A stretch of 64,000 nucleotides of DNA from an uncultured Dehalococcoidia bacterium (lineage in GTDB: Bacteria > Chloroflexota > Dehalococcoidia > Lucifugimonadales > JAAXIE01), in NCBI GenBank assembly GCA_951813255.1, contig OX638353.1, positions 2,046,001-2,110,000 on the forward strand, written 5' to 3'. The notes under the pieces are model-generated. The model saw nothing but the letters and a program-made list of their open reading frames with translations. It made no database searches and was not told the DNA's origin. Both the position numbers and the translations under genes were made by a program. This document shows positions 7,792 to 16,599 of the stretch, piece by piece. Within the stretch, counting starts at the first letter, position 1, and every line of letters begins with the position of its first letter.

Positions 7792-9254
7792 TCAGGAGAT
7801 TACTTACCTCCATAGAGTCCTCCCAGACTGCCATTTTGGGGATTCTCTGCTTGGGGGTGTTCTCGACCGCCTTGGACCAGACGGTGGTGGTCGCCGCGCT
7901 GCCCAGCGTCATGGTGGACTTGGAGATACCCCTTACGGATCTGGACATGGCGTCCTGGATAGTAACCGGGTATCTGGTCAGCTACACCGTAGCCATGCCG
8001 TTGGCGGGACGCTTATCGGACGTCTATGGCCGCGTCCGGATGTTCCAAGCAGCGCTGGTGTTGTTTTCCATCGGGTCGGCGTTAGTAGCGGTTGCCCCGG
8101 ACTTCTCGTGGATAGTATCAGCGAGGGTGATTCAGGCTTTCGGTGGAGGGGCCACAGTCCCCATTGGGCTCGCCATGGCCGTGGCGGCCGTATCGCCCGA
8201 GAGGCGGGGGATGGCGATAGGGATCGTGGCCGCCTCTGCGGAGGCTGGGTCCGTCCTGGGGCCTCTGTATGGAGGGGCCATAATCGAGTGGATTGGCTGG
8301 CGGTGGATATTCTGGCTGGACATACCGCAGAGCTTCATCCTGATAGCGCTTCTAGCGATGCTGCGGAACCGTGCCAACCCTGAGGCCAAAATGGACTATT
8401 TCGGGGCCCTGGCACTGGGAGGGGCGCTAACCGTTCTTACATTGGCCTTGTCCCAGAGAACCATCTTTTCGGGGGAGTCGATAGTCCCGTATCTGATGGC
8501 AGCCGCTGGGGTCTTTCTCGTCGTCGTATTGGTCATGGTGGAGAGGCACTCGATCCAGCCGTTGCTGGCGTCCTTCCTGTACACGTCCCGGGCGTTCGTG
8601 TCCGCCAACGTGGCCCAATTCTTGGTGGGCGTTGCGCTGATCATCTCATTGGTGGCCGTGCCTCTGATGGCGGGCACGGTGATGGAGAAATCGGCCCTGC
8701 AGAGCGCCCTGCAACTCGTCCGCCTTACGGCTGCTATCCCGGTGGGTGCGGTGATTGGAGGCTACCTACTCAGGTGGACAGGCGTGAGGGCGGTGGCCAT
8801 CACCGGTCTTGCGTTCATAGGCGTGGGCCTTTTGTTTATGAGCGGTTGGGAGACGGAGGTGGAGGAGCTAAGGCTAACCGCACCTTTGGCTTTGACGGGG
8901 CTGGGATTCGGGCTGGTCATACCGCCCATCGGCGTCAGTGCCTTGAGCGCTGCTCCCAATCACTATTGGGGGGCGGCAGCCTCATTGATAACCGCATCGC
9001 GAATGGTGGGCATGGCGTTGGGGCTGGCCGCCCTGTCGGCTTGGGGCATCGAGCGCTTCTACAGCCTGACTGCTCACGTGGGGCTCGGGGAGACGTTTGA
9101 AGAGACCGAGGCACCTTTGATTGAGGCCGGGGTGACGGTGTTTCAGAACCTCTTTATGATTTCCGGATTCCTAGCTTTAGTTGCCATTCTGCCAGCCCTT
9201 CTAATGAGGGTGGAAGGCGCCGAGGAACCGGAAGAGACTGAAGCCTTTCTATGA
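7782..9254 (+). CDS. MFS transporter, DHA2-like 14-helix drug:proton antiporter family
   Basis: A 490-residue inner-membrane exporter. Motifs: DQTVVVAALPSVMVDL in helix 1 (DHA2 motif D1), GRLSDVYGRVRMF in loop 2-3 (motif A), and GSVLGPLYGGAIIEWIGWRWIFWLDIP (motif C plus following loop). The length and spacing fit about 14 helices. DHA2 members export drugs, dyes or lipids using proton motive force. The GTG start at 7782 sits inside a short repeat array and has no strong Shine-Dalgarno; translation may be coupled to the LppX-like lipoprotein 42 nt upstream. That neighbour suggests lipid export over drug export, though this is inference. Confidence 0.85.
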   Translation: MRSIRRLLTSIESSQTAILGILCLGVFSTALDQTVVVAALPSVMVDLEIPLTDLDMASWIVTGYLVSYTVAMPLAGRLSDVYGRVRMFQAALVLFSIGSALVAVAPDFSWIVSARVIQAFGGGATVPIGLAMAVAAVSPERRGMAIGIVAASAEAGSVLGPLYGGAIIEWIGWRWIFWLDIPQSFILIALLAMLRNRANPEAKMDYFGALALGGALTVLTLALSQRTIFSGESIVPYLMAAAGVFLVVVLVMVERHSIQPLLASFLYTSRAFVSANVAQFLVGVALIISLVAVPLMAGTVMEKSALQSALQLVRLTAAIPVGAVIGGYLLRWTGVRAVAITGLAFIGVGLLFMSGWETEVEELRLTAPLALTGLGFGLVIPPIGVSALSAAPNHYWGAAASLITASRMVGMALGLAALSAWGIERFYSLTAHVGLGETFEETEAPLIEAGVTVFQNLFMISGFLALVAILPALLMRVEGAEEPEETEAFL

Positions 9255-9460
9255 AGGTGTTGCCTTCAATCCCGGCAAAGAGAAGGTATTTTGAATCATG
9301 CCTGAATTCGTCATCGCCGGGTATTACAGCGCACCGGAAACAGGACGTACTATAATGCGGATACCCGGTGACACAATAAGAGCTGGTTCCCGTACCCCAA
9401 TGGGCGCTTAGACCATTCAGGGAGCCGCCAACCAAGAATCCGGGTGAGGAGTGTCGATAA

Positions 9461-10537
9461 GTGCCACTCCAACATTTGGAGGCCGCGAACGCCCCGTTGC
9501 CTTCTCCCTTTCCTGAGGGCTGGTATCTCCTCGCCAACCGACGGGAGATCCTGAAGGCCAAGCTCATCCAAAAGACTTGGATGGGGACGGATATCGTTGT
9601 CTGGTGTGACGAAGAAGGACACATCTGCGTTGCCGAGTCGTTTTGTCCACATCTAGGCTCCGATCTGGGTCCGGCTACAGGAGGACTGGTACGCGGTGGC
9701 CGGCTGGTGTGCCCCTTCCATGGCTTTGAATACGATGTAGTCGGCCAGTGTGTCGCCACTCCCTATGCAGCGGCCCCTAGGAACGCCAAGCTACGGGTCT
9801 TCCACACACAGGAAATCCTAGGTCTGATTTTCGGTTGGTGGGGGAGCGAAGGACGGGAGCCGCAGTGGAGACTGCCAGTAGATTCGCTGGATGAAGCAGG
9901 CTGGAGCCAGATGGAGATCAGGACTACCCGCTTTCCCGGGCATCCCCAAGAGACGACGGAGAACTCCGTGGACTTGGCCCATCTCCGCTACGTCCACGGG
10001 TACGACAGCGTGAACCGAATTGGGACGGTGTCAGTGGACGGGCCGCGTCTTGAAAGTCAGTTCGACTTCAAGAGCGTCAGGAAGATTGCCAAGTTTGCGA
10101 GATTCACACTTGATATCTCGTCCAAGACACGTGTCGTTGGGCTGGGGTATTCGTTCGTCGAGATACGCGAGCACTCCATAGGAATGGACATGCGTATGTG
10201 GGTCCTTACGACGCCTGTCGACGGCACTCTAGTCGACCTGACCCTGGTTTCCCAGGTGCGGGAGATACACAAGCCAAAACGGTGGTTCGCAGGAATGGGA
10301 TTCCTCCCCTCCAAGCTGCGGGCTCCCCTCATGAACAAGATCATTGCTCCCATGCAAACCTGGGATGTTCAGCAGGATGTGGTCATATGGCGCCACAAGA
10401 GGTACCGGTCGCGGCCACAGCTTTGCTACTCTGACGGCGAAATCCTGCCTTTCCGGGCCTATTGCGCCCAGTTCTATCCCGACCCGCTGGATTCCGCAAA
10501 CCCGCTTCCTGCCACACTCGAAGAGGTCGCGCGATGA
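9461..10537 (+). CDS. Rieske non-heme iron oxygenase, KshA/DAF-36-like
   Basis: A 358-residue oxygenase subunit. The N-terminal Rieske domain binds a [2Fe-2S] cluster via C62-P-H64 and C84-x-x-H87 (FCPHLGSD ... VCPFHGFE). The catalytic domain carries the mononuclear-iron motif in ENSVDLAHLRYVHGY (D171, H174, H179), and a C-terminal stretch DVVIWRHKRY...DGEILPFRAY...QFYPD like that of 3-ketosteroid 9-alpha-hydroxylase (KshA) and the cholesterol 7-desaturase DAF-36/Neverland family. It needs an external reductase, which is not visible nearby. GTG start with GAGGAG upstream. Next to a sterol-methyltransferase-like gene and an MMPL transporter, a sterol or polycyclic isoprenoid is the likely substrate; this is inferred from homology and context. 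Confidence 0.85.
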   Translation: MPLQHLEAANAPLPSPFPEGWYLLANRREILKAKLIQKTWMGTDIVVWCDEEGHICVAESFCPHLGSDLGPATGGLVRGGRLVCPFHGFEYDVVGQCVATPYAAAPRNAKLRVFHTQEILGLIFGWWGSEGREPQWRLPVDSLDEAGWSQMEIRTTRFPGHPQETTENSVDLAHLRYVHGYDSVNRIGTVSVDGPRLESQFDFKSVRKIAKFARFTLDISSKTRVVGLGYSFVEIREHSIGMDMRMWVLTTPVDGTLVDLTLVSQVREIHKPKRWFAGMGFLPSKLRAPLMNKIIAPMQTWDVQQDVVIWRHKRYRSRPQLCYSDGEILPFRAYCAQFYPDPLDSANPLPATLEEVAR

Positions 10538-10611
10538 AACGCTCCATCCTGTTTTGGGCGGCTCCGGTACGGACGGGTTACTTCGACACAGTCTACTTCA
10601 ATGCGGAATAG
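10534..10611 (+). CDS. 25-residue ORF overlapping the Rieske gene stop
   Basis: An ATG overlaps the Rieske stop (ATGA at 10534-10537) and opens a 25-codon frame, MKRSILFWAAPVRTGYFDTV then YFNAE and TAG. The MMPL transporter ATG lies 6 nt beyond its stop. It may be a translational-coupling leader that carries ribosomes to the transporter, which has no convincing Shine-Dalgarno of its own. It could instead be a real small peptide or the N-terminal relic of a lost gene. No family recognised. Confidence 0.35.
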   Translation: MKRSILFWAAPVRTGYFDTVYFNAE

Positions 10612-10617
10612 TGCGCC

Positions 10618-13089
10618 ATGACGAAGGTGCTCGATAACATTGTCCGGCTGGTCACGTCCCGTCCGTGGCTCACGCTTCTTGTCCTTCTAATCGTTACCGT
10701 CGTTCTTGCTATGGGGACGACGCAACGTCTGCCTCCGACGGAGGGCGCAAGCGTCGCTTTCCTTCCTCCCGGACATCCCATCGCCGAGGCAACACAAGAG
10801 ATAGATAAAAGATTTGGAGAGTCCGGTGAGGTCGTAGTCGTGACGCTTCTCTTTCGCGGAGAGACGCTCACGCCGGAGGGCCTTTCCCAGATGGACGGCC
10901 TGTTGGATGAGGTCGTCCAGAGCCCAAGCGTAGCCGAGTTGCTGGCGCACGGGATTCCGGTCATTGCACCCTCCTCTCTGATTGGTGACGCGCTCCGATT
11001 GGACGGCTTCGAGTCGATTACGCAAGCAGAAATCGATTCCGCCCGCAACATCACCCAAGTTAGTGAGGCCCTTGCCTCATTGACCGGAACAGACGCCGAT
11101 GGCACCCCGGTAGCCATTGCCAGCATCAGACTGAACGATACTGGAGATGAACGGGTTGCGGGGGCTGAACGCAGAATCAGTGAGCTGGCTGACAGGAATG
11201 AGGGTGCGCTGCGCGTGAGCAGCCTGTCGTCGGCAATCATAGAAGATGAGTACAAGAAGGCCATCGACGAGGGGATGGCACCGCTGATTGGGCTGGCCCT
11301 GTTGCTGATTGCCGCCCTGCTCCTGCTCTTCACCCGCACACTGTCGGACATGCTGACGACGCTGATGGGACTCATCATCTCCATCGTATGGGTAGTAGGG
11401 GCTGAAGGCTGGCTTGGGCCGAAGGCACTGGGCGTGATAGGCCCCCCCAGCTCGCTTACCGCGATGGTGCCAGTCATCATCATCAGCCTCACGGTGGACT
11501 ATGCAATCCAGGCGGTCTCCCACTATCGGGAGCAGCGGCTTGAAGGCGAGCCGGTCATGCGAGCGGTGCGGGGCGGCCTGCGGAACGTCACGACCCCGCT
11601 GGTGCTGGCCACGGTCACGACCATCGTCAGTCTGTTGGCGACCCTTTTCTCGCCCGTCGGCGTGATTGGAGACTTCGGGGTTGTCGCAGGGCTGGGCGTG
11701 GGGATGAGCCTGATAGTGATGCTGACGCTGGTACCGGCCACACGGGCAATCATCGACCGGCGGCGCGAAGCGCGCGGCACCTTGCGGCCGCCTCGTCCAA
11801 TCTCGAACGCACTGCCCGGTGTCGAGCGGGTTTCGGGGCTGCTTGGCAGGCAGGTCACTCGCTGGCCCGCGCCCTACATCATCGCAGTGCTGGCAGTGAC
11901 GGTCGGTCTGGGGTTCGCGGCTACCGGTCTCGATTCGAAATTCAGCATTCGCGACGTCCTGCCCCGGGACGGGACGGTGTTCACGGACATGAACACGCTG
12001 GACGCGGCTGTCGGCGGCTCGACGGAGATGGCCAGCCTGCTCGTGAATGCGGAGGTCACTGAGACCCGCACGCTACTGAACCTGCGAGACCTGAGGCTCG
12101 CCTTCCAGAGCGAGCAACGCCGCCCCCAGGCCGTAGCGGGACCAATCCAGACATCGTACGAGTTGCTCGCGGAGGACTGGATAACCGACAGTGGACAGCC
12201 CGGCGACAGGTACGATCCTGAGCTTGCAGCCCTTTTCCGGGAAGCCTCTGCGGGGGTGCAGCTTGACCCGGCCCTGATGCAGGCCTTCATCGACGAGCTT
12301 CAGGGGAAAGACCCCGCCGTCGCGCGCGGCTTGGTCAACAATCCGCGTGGCATCGATACGATGCTGCTCCAGTTCCCGATTTACTCGGACGACCCGGGGG
12401 CAACCGCCAAGTTGCAAGAGGACATCGAGGCTCTCTGGCTGGGCGATGACGACGCCGTCACGGTGATTTCAGAAAGCGTCGTCGCGGTGGGCGTTACGAA
12501 CGCAATTACAGACCGGCAAACCGAGGCAATCAGCACCACCATCGTGGCGGCCCTTACTGTCCTCGCTGTATTCTTCTGGCTCACGGCGCGCCAGCCAGCA
12601 CTGGCAGTCATCGCAGTCGGGCCCATCGTGCTCGTACTCATCTCGGTGTTGGGCACCATGGCCCTGCTGAATATCCCGTATTCCCTCATCACGTCAATCA
12701 TCACGGCACTCTCTATCGGTATAGGCGTGGACTACACCATCCACATAATCCATCGCTATCGTGAAGAGTTCACCCGGTCACGCAATCCCGAACGGGCAGC
12801 GGTCAGGACCCTCGCGACCACGGGTTCGGCGCTGTTGGGCTCCGCGATGACGACGGCGTTGGGGTTCGGAGTCCTGATAGCCTCGCCACTGCTTGCTTCC
12901 CAGCAGTTCGGCATCACAGCGACCATCACCATCGTCTACTCATTAATCGTGTCTGTGCTGCTGGTGCTTCCTGCGATGGTAGTCTGGGGCGCATACCAGA
13001 ATATGCGTCTGCGCTCGATGGTAGAGCGCCAGTGGGAAGAACTCGACGCGGCAATAGAGGGCATACACCAGCGCCACGACGAGAGCTAG
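10618..13089 (+). CDS. MMPL/RND family transporter
   Basis: An 823-residue inner-membrane transporter of the RND superfamily, MMPL/HAE3-like branch. It has the expected duplicated layout: TM1 (~16-34), a large periplasmic loop, a five/six-helix bundle (~215-390), a second TM and loop, and a second bundle (~640-800). Each half has the conserved Asp-Tyr in its fourth helix (SLTVDYAIQ; IGVDYTIHIIHRYRE), expected to carry protons. Such proteins move lipids, hopanoids (HpnN) or, in methanotrophs, sterols (BstA). It lies between a KshA-like oxygenase and an Erg6-like methyltransferase on one strand, so a sterol/isoprenoid cargo is plausible. Start overlaps no gene; the upstream 25-codon ORF probably couples translation. 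Confidence 0.88.
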   Translation: MTKVLDNIVRLVTSRPWLTLLVLLIVTVVLAMGTTQRLPPTEGASVAFLPPGHPIAEATQEIDKRFGESGEVVVVTLLFRGETLTPEGLSQMDGLLDEVVQSPSVAELLAHGIPVIAPSSLIGDALRLDGFESITQAEIDSARNITQVSEALASLTGTDADGTPVAIASIRLNDTGDERVAGAERRISELADRNEGALRVSSLSSAIIEDEYKKAIDEGMAPLIGLALLLIAALLLLFTRTLSDMLTTLMGLIISIVWVVGAEGWLGPKALGVIGPPSSLTAMVPVIIISLTVDYAIQAVSHYREQRLEGEPVMRAVRGGLRNVTTPLVLATVTTIVSLLATLFSPVGVIGDFGVVAGLGVGMSLIVMLTLVPATRAIIDRRREARGTLRPPRPISNALPGVERVSGLLGRQVTRWPAPYIIAVLAVTVGLGFAATGLDSKFSIRDVLPRDGTVFTDMNTLDAAVGGSTEMASLLVNAEVTETRTLLNLRDLRLAFQSEQRRPQAVAGPIQTSYELLAEDWITDSGQPGDRYDPELAALFREASAGVQLDPALMQAFIDELQGKDPAVARGLVNNPRGIDTMLLQFPIYSDDPGATAKLQEDIEALWLGDDDAVTVISESVVAVGVTNAITDRQTEAISTTIVAALTVLAVFFWLTARQPALAVIAVGPIVLVLISVLGTMALLNIPYSLITSIITALSIGIGVDYTIHIIHRYREEFTRSRNPERAAVRTLATTGSALLGSAMTTALGFGVLIASPLLASQQFGITATITIVYSLIVSVLLVLPAMVVWGAYQNMRLRSMVERQWEELDAAIEGIHQRHDES

Positions 13090-13110
13090 GTCACGTCAGA
13101 AAGAGGGTTC

Positions 13111-14148
13111 TTGCAACTCCGCAAACTATCCAAGGGACTGAAGGCCGCGTACGGTGGGTCGGACGCCCAACGTCGCCTGAGAGCACTCGATGGCTGGATG
13201 GACAGGATGCCCGCAGAGGATGACAGCGCGACGGGCTACAACCACGCCGAAACTGTGAGGGAATACTACGACCTTTGCAACGAATTCATGGTGTTCGGTT
13301 GGGGCGAGTCCCTCCATTTCGCGCCGCTATCACCCCAAGAGAGTTTGGAGGACTCGAAGGTCCGGCATCAGCGACTGATGATTGACAAGCTGGAGTTGCG
13401 CCAAGGCATGATGGTCATTGATGTCGGTTGCGGGATTGGCGGGCCGATGCGCCGCGTCGTCCGGGAGGCCGATGTCAGGGTCGTCGGCGTCAACACCAGC
13501 CACGTCCAGTTGGAGAAGGCCAAATCGTTGAACGCCGAGGCGGGGCTCGACCACGTGATTGACTATCTTATGTGCAGTTTCATGGATATGAGCACCGTCG
13601 CCGACAACACGTTCGACCGGGGCTACGCAATTGAATCGACGTGCCATGCCCCGGACAAGGCAGGCGCTTTCGCTGAGATATACCGCGTGCTGAAGCCCGG
13701 TGCTCTTTTCTGGGGTCAGGAAATGTGCATGACCGACAGGTTCGACCCCGACGACAGTCGGCACCAAGCCGTCAAGCGCGACCTGATGCACGGCATCGCG
13801 CTCAAGGATATCGCGACTATGGGCGGAGTGAATCAAGCTCTCGAAGCTGCGGGATTTGAGGTCATCGAGGGGAAGAACCGGGGCGTTGCGGAGAACGGTC
13901 TGACCACGCCATGGTATCAGCCCATGGAAACCCGGCACGGAACGCTGGGCACCGCCCTGTATAGAATTCCTCTGGGCCGCAAGCTTTTTATGGGGGCATC
14001 CAGGCTGGCCGAGGTGTTGCGGGTGTTTCCGAAGGGTTCCGCGGATGTGGTCGAGCTAATGGACCGTACTGCCAATGCCCTTGTGGCAGGAGGCAGGGCC
14101 GGCCTCTTCACACCGTTGTACTGCTTCCTAGCTCGCAAACCCCTTTAG
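13111..14148 (+). CDS. Sterol C24-methyltransferase-like SAM methyltransferase (Erg6/SMT family)
   Basis: A 345-residue class I methyltransferase that resembles sterol C24-methyltransferases along its length. It has an SMT-type region REYYDLCNEFMVFGWGESLH (51-70), the SAM motif VIDVGCGIGGPMRR (102-115), the SMT motif YAIESTCHAPDK (172-183), and a C-terminus GSADVVELMDRTANALVAGG...LFTPLYCFLARKP that matches the Erg6 C-terminal domain pattern. SMTs add a methyl from S-adenosylmethionine to the C24 double bond of the sterol side chain. TTG start at 13111, 21 nt after the transporter stop, with AGAGGG before it, so probably co-transcribed. Related plant tocopherol or cycloartenol-like methyltransferases are alternatives, but the C-terminal SMT domain favours a sterol-like acceptor. 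Confidence 0.82.
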   Translation: MQLRKLSKGLKAAYGGSDAQRRLRALDGWMDRMPAEDDSATGYNHAETVREYYDLCNEFMVFGWGESLHFAPLSPQESLEDSKVRHQRLMIDKLELRQGMMVIDVGCGIGGPMRRVVREADVRVVGVNTSHVQLEKAKSLNAEAGLDHVIDYLMCSFMDMSTVADNTFDRGYAIESTCHAPDKAGAFAEIYRVLKPGALFWGQEMCMTDRFDPDDSRHQAVKRDLMHGIALKDIATMGGVNQALEAAGFEVIEGKNRGVAENGLTTPWYQPMETRHGTLGTALYRIPLGRKLFMGASRLAEVLRVFPKGSADVVELMDRTANALVAGGRAGLFTPLYCFLARKPL

Positions 14149-14192
14149 TCCCCCCTTGCAGTCTGCCGGGCGATTGGCATCTCCTTGGCGCC

Positions 14193-16220
14193 TTAGACCT
14201 TCAACTCGCGTCTACGCTCGGCGATGCGGAACTTCAGCTTCTTGCTCGGTTTCATCGAAGGTATGGGGTTGAACCGAAGCTTGAAGTTCTCAGGGTCCAC
14301 CTTGATGGTGAAGTGGTGCGCAACCATGAGAACATTGGTAGCCAACTGCAAGTTCATCCACTGAGAGCCCAGACAAGTGTGGGTACCCAGACCGTAGGGA
14401 GCGTAGCCGGGGCTCAGGTGCTCGTTTCGGGAAGGCAGATAGCGGTCGATATCGAATTTGAACGGGTCAGGGAAAATGTCCTCCATGTAATGTGTGGCCG
14501 TCTGGGCGATGACCACCTTGGACCCAACCGGCAACTCATAGTCCTCGACCACACACGAATTCATCACATGGCGCATCGACATAGGGACAATGGGATACAT
14601 GCGCAGGCACTCCATGAGAAAGCGGTGCGTGACGTCGATCGCCTCCGGAGTGAAGGCATCGCTGCTCGGGTCACCATTGTCGAACAGGGCATCGGCCTCC
14701 TTCTGAATTCTGGCATAGAGTTCCGGTTGTGAAGCCATGGCGTATAACGCGAAGCTAAAGGCATCGCCCAAGTACGCACTGGCTACGAGCGCTGCGGTGA
14801 AGGCGAATCGCAGGTTGGATTCCGGCACGAACTGCGGGTCGCTGGCATGCAGGCTGAGATAGTCGTCCACCAGGTTCCGGTGTCTTCCGGCCCGCTGGGC
14901 GGGGGTATGCACGCTCTGCACCCGCTCAAGCAGGGTTTCGATGATTTTCGCTTTGCTTTTCATGCCGGGGGTTTTCAGCATGAACTTGGGCATTAACTTC
15001 ATGACGTGAACGCTGAGAGCCCGCTCCTTGAACTTCAACAGGTCATCGATGATGTCCTGTGTATCAACGCCGACCATGAATGGCGAGATTTGGGAATTTA
15101 TCATCCGCCTGCTCATGCCCGTCGCAGGGTATGATTCGCCAACCTTCCACTCCGCCATATGTCTCCGCGCACGGTCGTAGAGATCGTCCATCTGGTCCGC
15201 TAGTCTTTTTCGGGAATACGCTGGCGACAGTGACTTGCGGAGCCGGAAATGGTCCGCGCCGTCCAAGGCGGGCAACACGCCAGCTGCTCCATAGACTTTC
15301 TCGAAATCCGCAAAATAGTCCCTAGCTCTCAGGTACATGCGTCCACGCCGATGCACCCAACGATTTGTATTGGAACCGGCTAGGAAGACCATGGGTTTGC
15401 CAAATGGAGGTTTGATCTGGAATACGGGGCCATACTGCTGCGCAAGCTCCGCGAAGAGCGCGGGCAGGTTGCCGCTGCGAATATGCCGGTTGAAAGCCAT
15501 CTTGCTCAAGGAGACGGTCGGAATGCCCTTGGTGAGGGCGGACCGCTGAAGCAACGGACCAGCGAGGTTGTGGGAGACCGCAGCGGCCATTGAGCGTCCG
15601 ATCAAGTCCATCTTGCAGATGAACTCGATGCGCTCCTCTGTCTCGTCATCAAGCTGGAACATGAAGCGAAAGACGTCGCATGTGTTGATGAGACAGATAA
15701 TTATGACGTCTCTGGGGGCGGGAATTTCGTTGTCAAAGATTGCCTTGCTGATGCGCGTCTTGACGAACTCTACACCGGAACCTTCTGAGGAACCGTTGAG
15801 CGTTCCGGCCTGTGTCGTGCCACGAGCAAGCGTCCAGAAATCGCCGTCGTGATACTGCAGAACATTGAGGGCCACCAAATGGTCCAGGGTGGAATCGATG
15901 ATCGATTCCGCTTGGGCAGCGAGCCGTTCAATCCAGTACTGGGTATTCCGTTTGACCGGTTCGGCCTCAATCTCCTTCAGCACGGGATCCAACGCGGGGT
16001 TACCGGTCGGCATCCTGTCCACAAGGAACAGCGACTCCTCATCAGTGTCGATGCGAGATATGAGCGAAAGCTCCGCAAGCGCCGCCCCAACGAAAGCACA
16101 GTTCAGGTCCCAGCCGGGCACTTGGTGAAAGTAGCCGGTCTCCTCGTTGAGGAGCATGAGGATGAGTTCTTCAGGCAAACTCAGCCGTTTGGTGGTGGTA
16201 GCCTGTGAGGTAGTAGTCAT
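14193..16220 (-). CDS. GPP34 (GOLPH3-like) - cytochrome P450 fusion
   Basis: A 675-residue two-domain protein. The ATG at 16220 is chosen because the domain begins right after it; the frame is open to 16385 with no domain. Residues ~10-215 look like GPP34/GOLPH3 (LSLPEELILMLLNEETG, then AFVGAALAELSLISRI), a fold that binds phosphoinositide lipid heads in eukaryotes. Residues ~230-670 are a P450: E537-C-L-R540 (ExxR), the PDPFKFDIDRYLPSR region, and heme loop PYGLGTHTCLG with Cys616, where His replaces the usual Arg. The I-helix segment VASAYLGDAFSFALYAMAS aligns with the AGxET(T) region but seems to lack the acid-alcohol pair used in O2 activation. It faces the SMT-like gene convergently. Membrane-tethered lipid or sterol oxidation is inferred. 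Confidence 0.8.
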   Translation of the reverse strand: MTTTSQATTTKRLSLPEELILMLLNEETGYFHQVPGWDLNCAFVGAALAELSLISRIDTDEESLFLVDRMPTGNPALDPVLKEIEAEPVKRNTQYWIERLAAQAESIIDSTLDHLVALNVLQYHDGDFWTLARGTTQAGTLNGSSEGSGVEFVKTRISKAIFDNEIPAPRDVIIICLINTCDVFRFMFQLDDETEERIEFICKMDLIGRSMAAAVSHNLAGPLLQRSALTKGIPTVSLSKMAFNRHIRSGNLPALFAELAQQYGPVFQIKPPFGKPMVFLAGSNTNRWVHRRGRMYLRARDYFADFEKVYGAAGVLPALDGADHFRLRKSLSPAYSRKRLADQMDDLYDRARRHMAEWKVGESYPATGMSRRMINSQISPFMVGVDTQDIIDDLLKFKERALSVHVMKLMPKFMLKTPGMKSKAKIIETLLERVQSVHTPAQRAGRHRNLVDDYLSLHASDPQFVPESNLRFAFTAALVASAYLGDAFSFALYAMASQPELYARIQKEADALFDNGDPSSDAFTPEAIDVTHRFLMECLRMYPIVPMSMRHVMNSCVVEDYELPVGSKVVIAQTATHYMEDIFPDPFKFDIDRYLPSRNEHLSPGYAPYGLGTHTCLGSQWMNLQLATNVLMVAHHFTIKVDPENFKLRFNPIPSMKPSKKLKFRIAERRRELKV

Positions 16221-16374
16221 CGGTTTTTGTCTCCGCCCATCATTCTCCGTACCCTGACCCCACTGTACGTGACTAAAAGGCAAGTATAACTCGCCTACAC
16301 TCAAGTGGAAAAGAGCAAGAGAACACGCCGGATGCACATTTCGCGGTGACAGACCGGCTGGAGTGCAAGGAATT

Positions 16375-16451
16375 TGGTGGCGCATGCGGGGTTCGAACCC
16401 GCGATCTCCGCCTTGAGAGGGCGGCGTCCTAGTCCACTAGACGAATGCGCC
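16375..16451 (-). tRNA. tRNA-Glu (CTC)
   Basis: On the minus strand the acceptor GGCGCAT (16445-16451) pairs with ATGCGCC (16379-16385), followed by A and an encoded CCA (16375-16377). The D arm, the anticodon stem CCGCC/GGCGG with loop CTCTCAA (anticodon CTC) and the T arm with GGTTCGAACC are all intact. Confidence 0.95.
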
Positions 16452-16458
16452 ACTTGAC

Positions 16459-16532
16459 TGGCTGGGGATCCTGGATTCGAACCAGGGCTACCTGATCCAG
16501 AGTCAGGCGTCCTACCGCTAGACTAATCCCCA
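16459..16532 (-). tRNA. tRNA-Gln (CTG)
   Basis: The acceptor TGGGGAT pairs with ATCCCCA, the discriminator is G, and CCA is encoded. Anticodon stem CCTGA/TCAGG encloses loop CTCTGGA, giving anticodon CTG. T loop is GGTTCGAATCC. It lies 7 nt upstream of tRNA-Glu on the same strand, so they likely form one transcript. Confidence 0.95.
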
Positions 16533-16599
16533 GTTCGCACAATCTATTTTAGCATCCGGTGTTCAGCAGAGACAACGCCTTTCCGGCGTCAAATCCTGC

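Noticed and set aside
16221..16385. N-terminal extension of the GPP34-P450 protein
   Set aside because: No domain and no ribosome site; it runs up to the tRNA-Glu gene. The ATG at 16220 is directly before the GPP34 domain.
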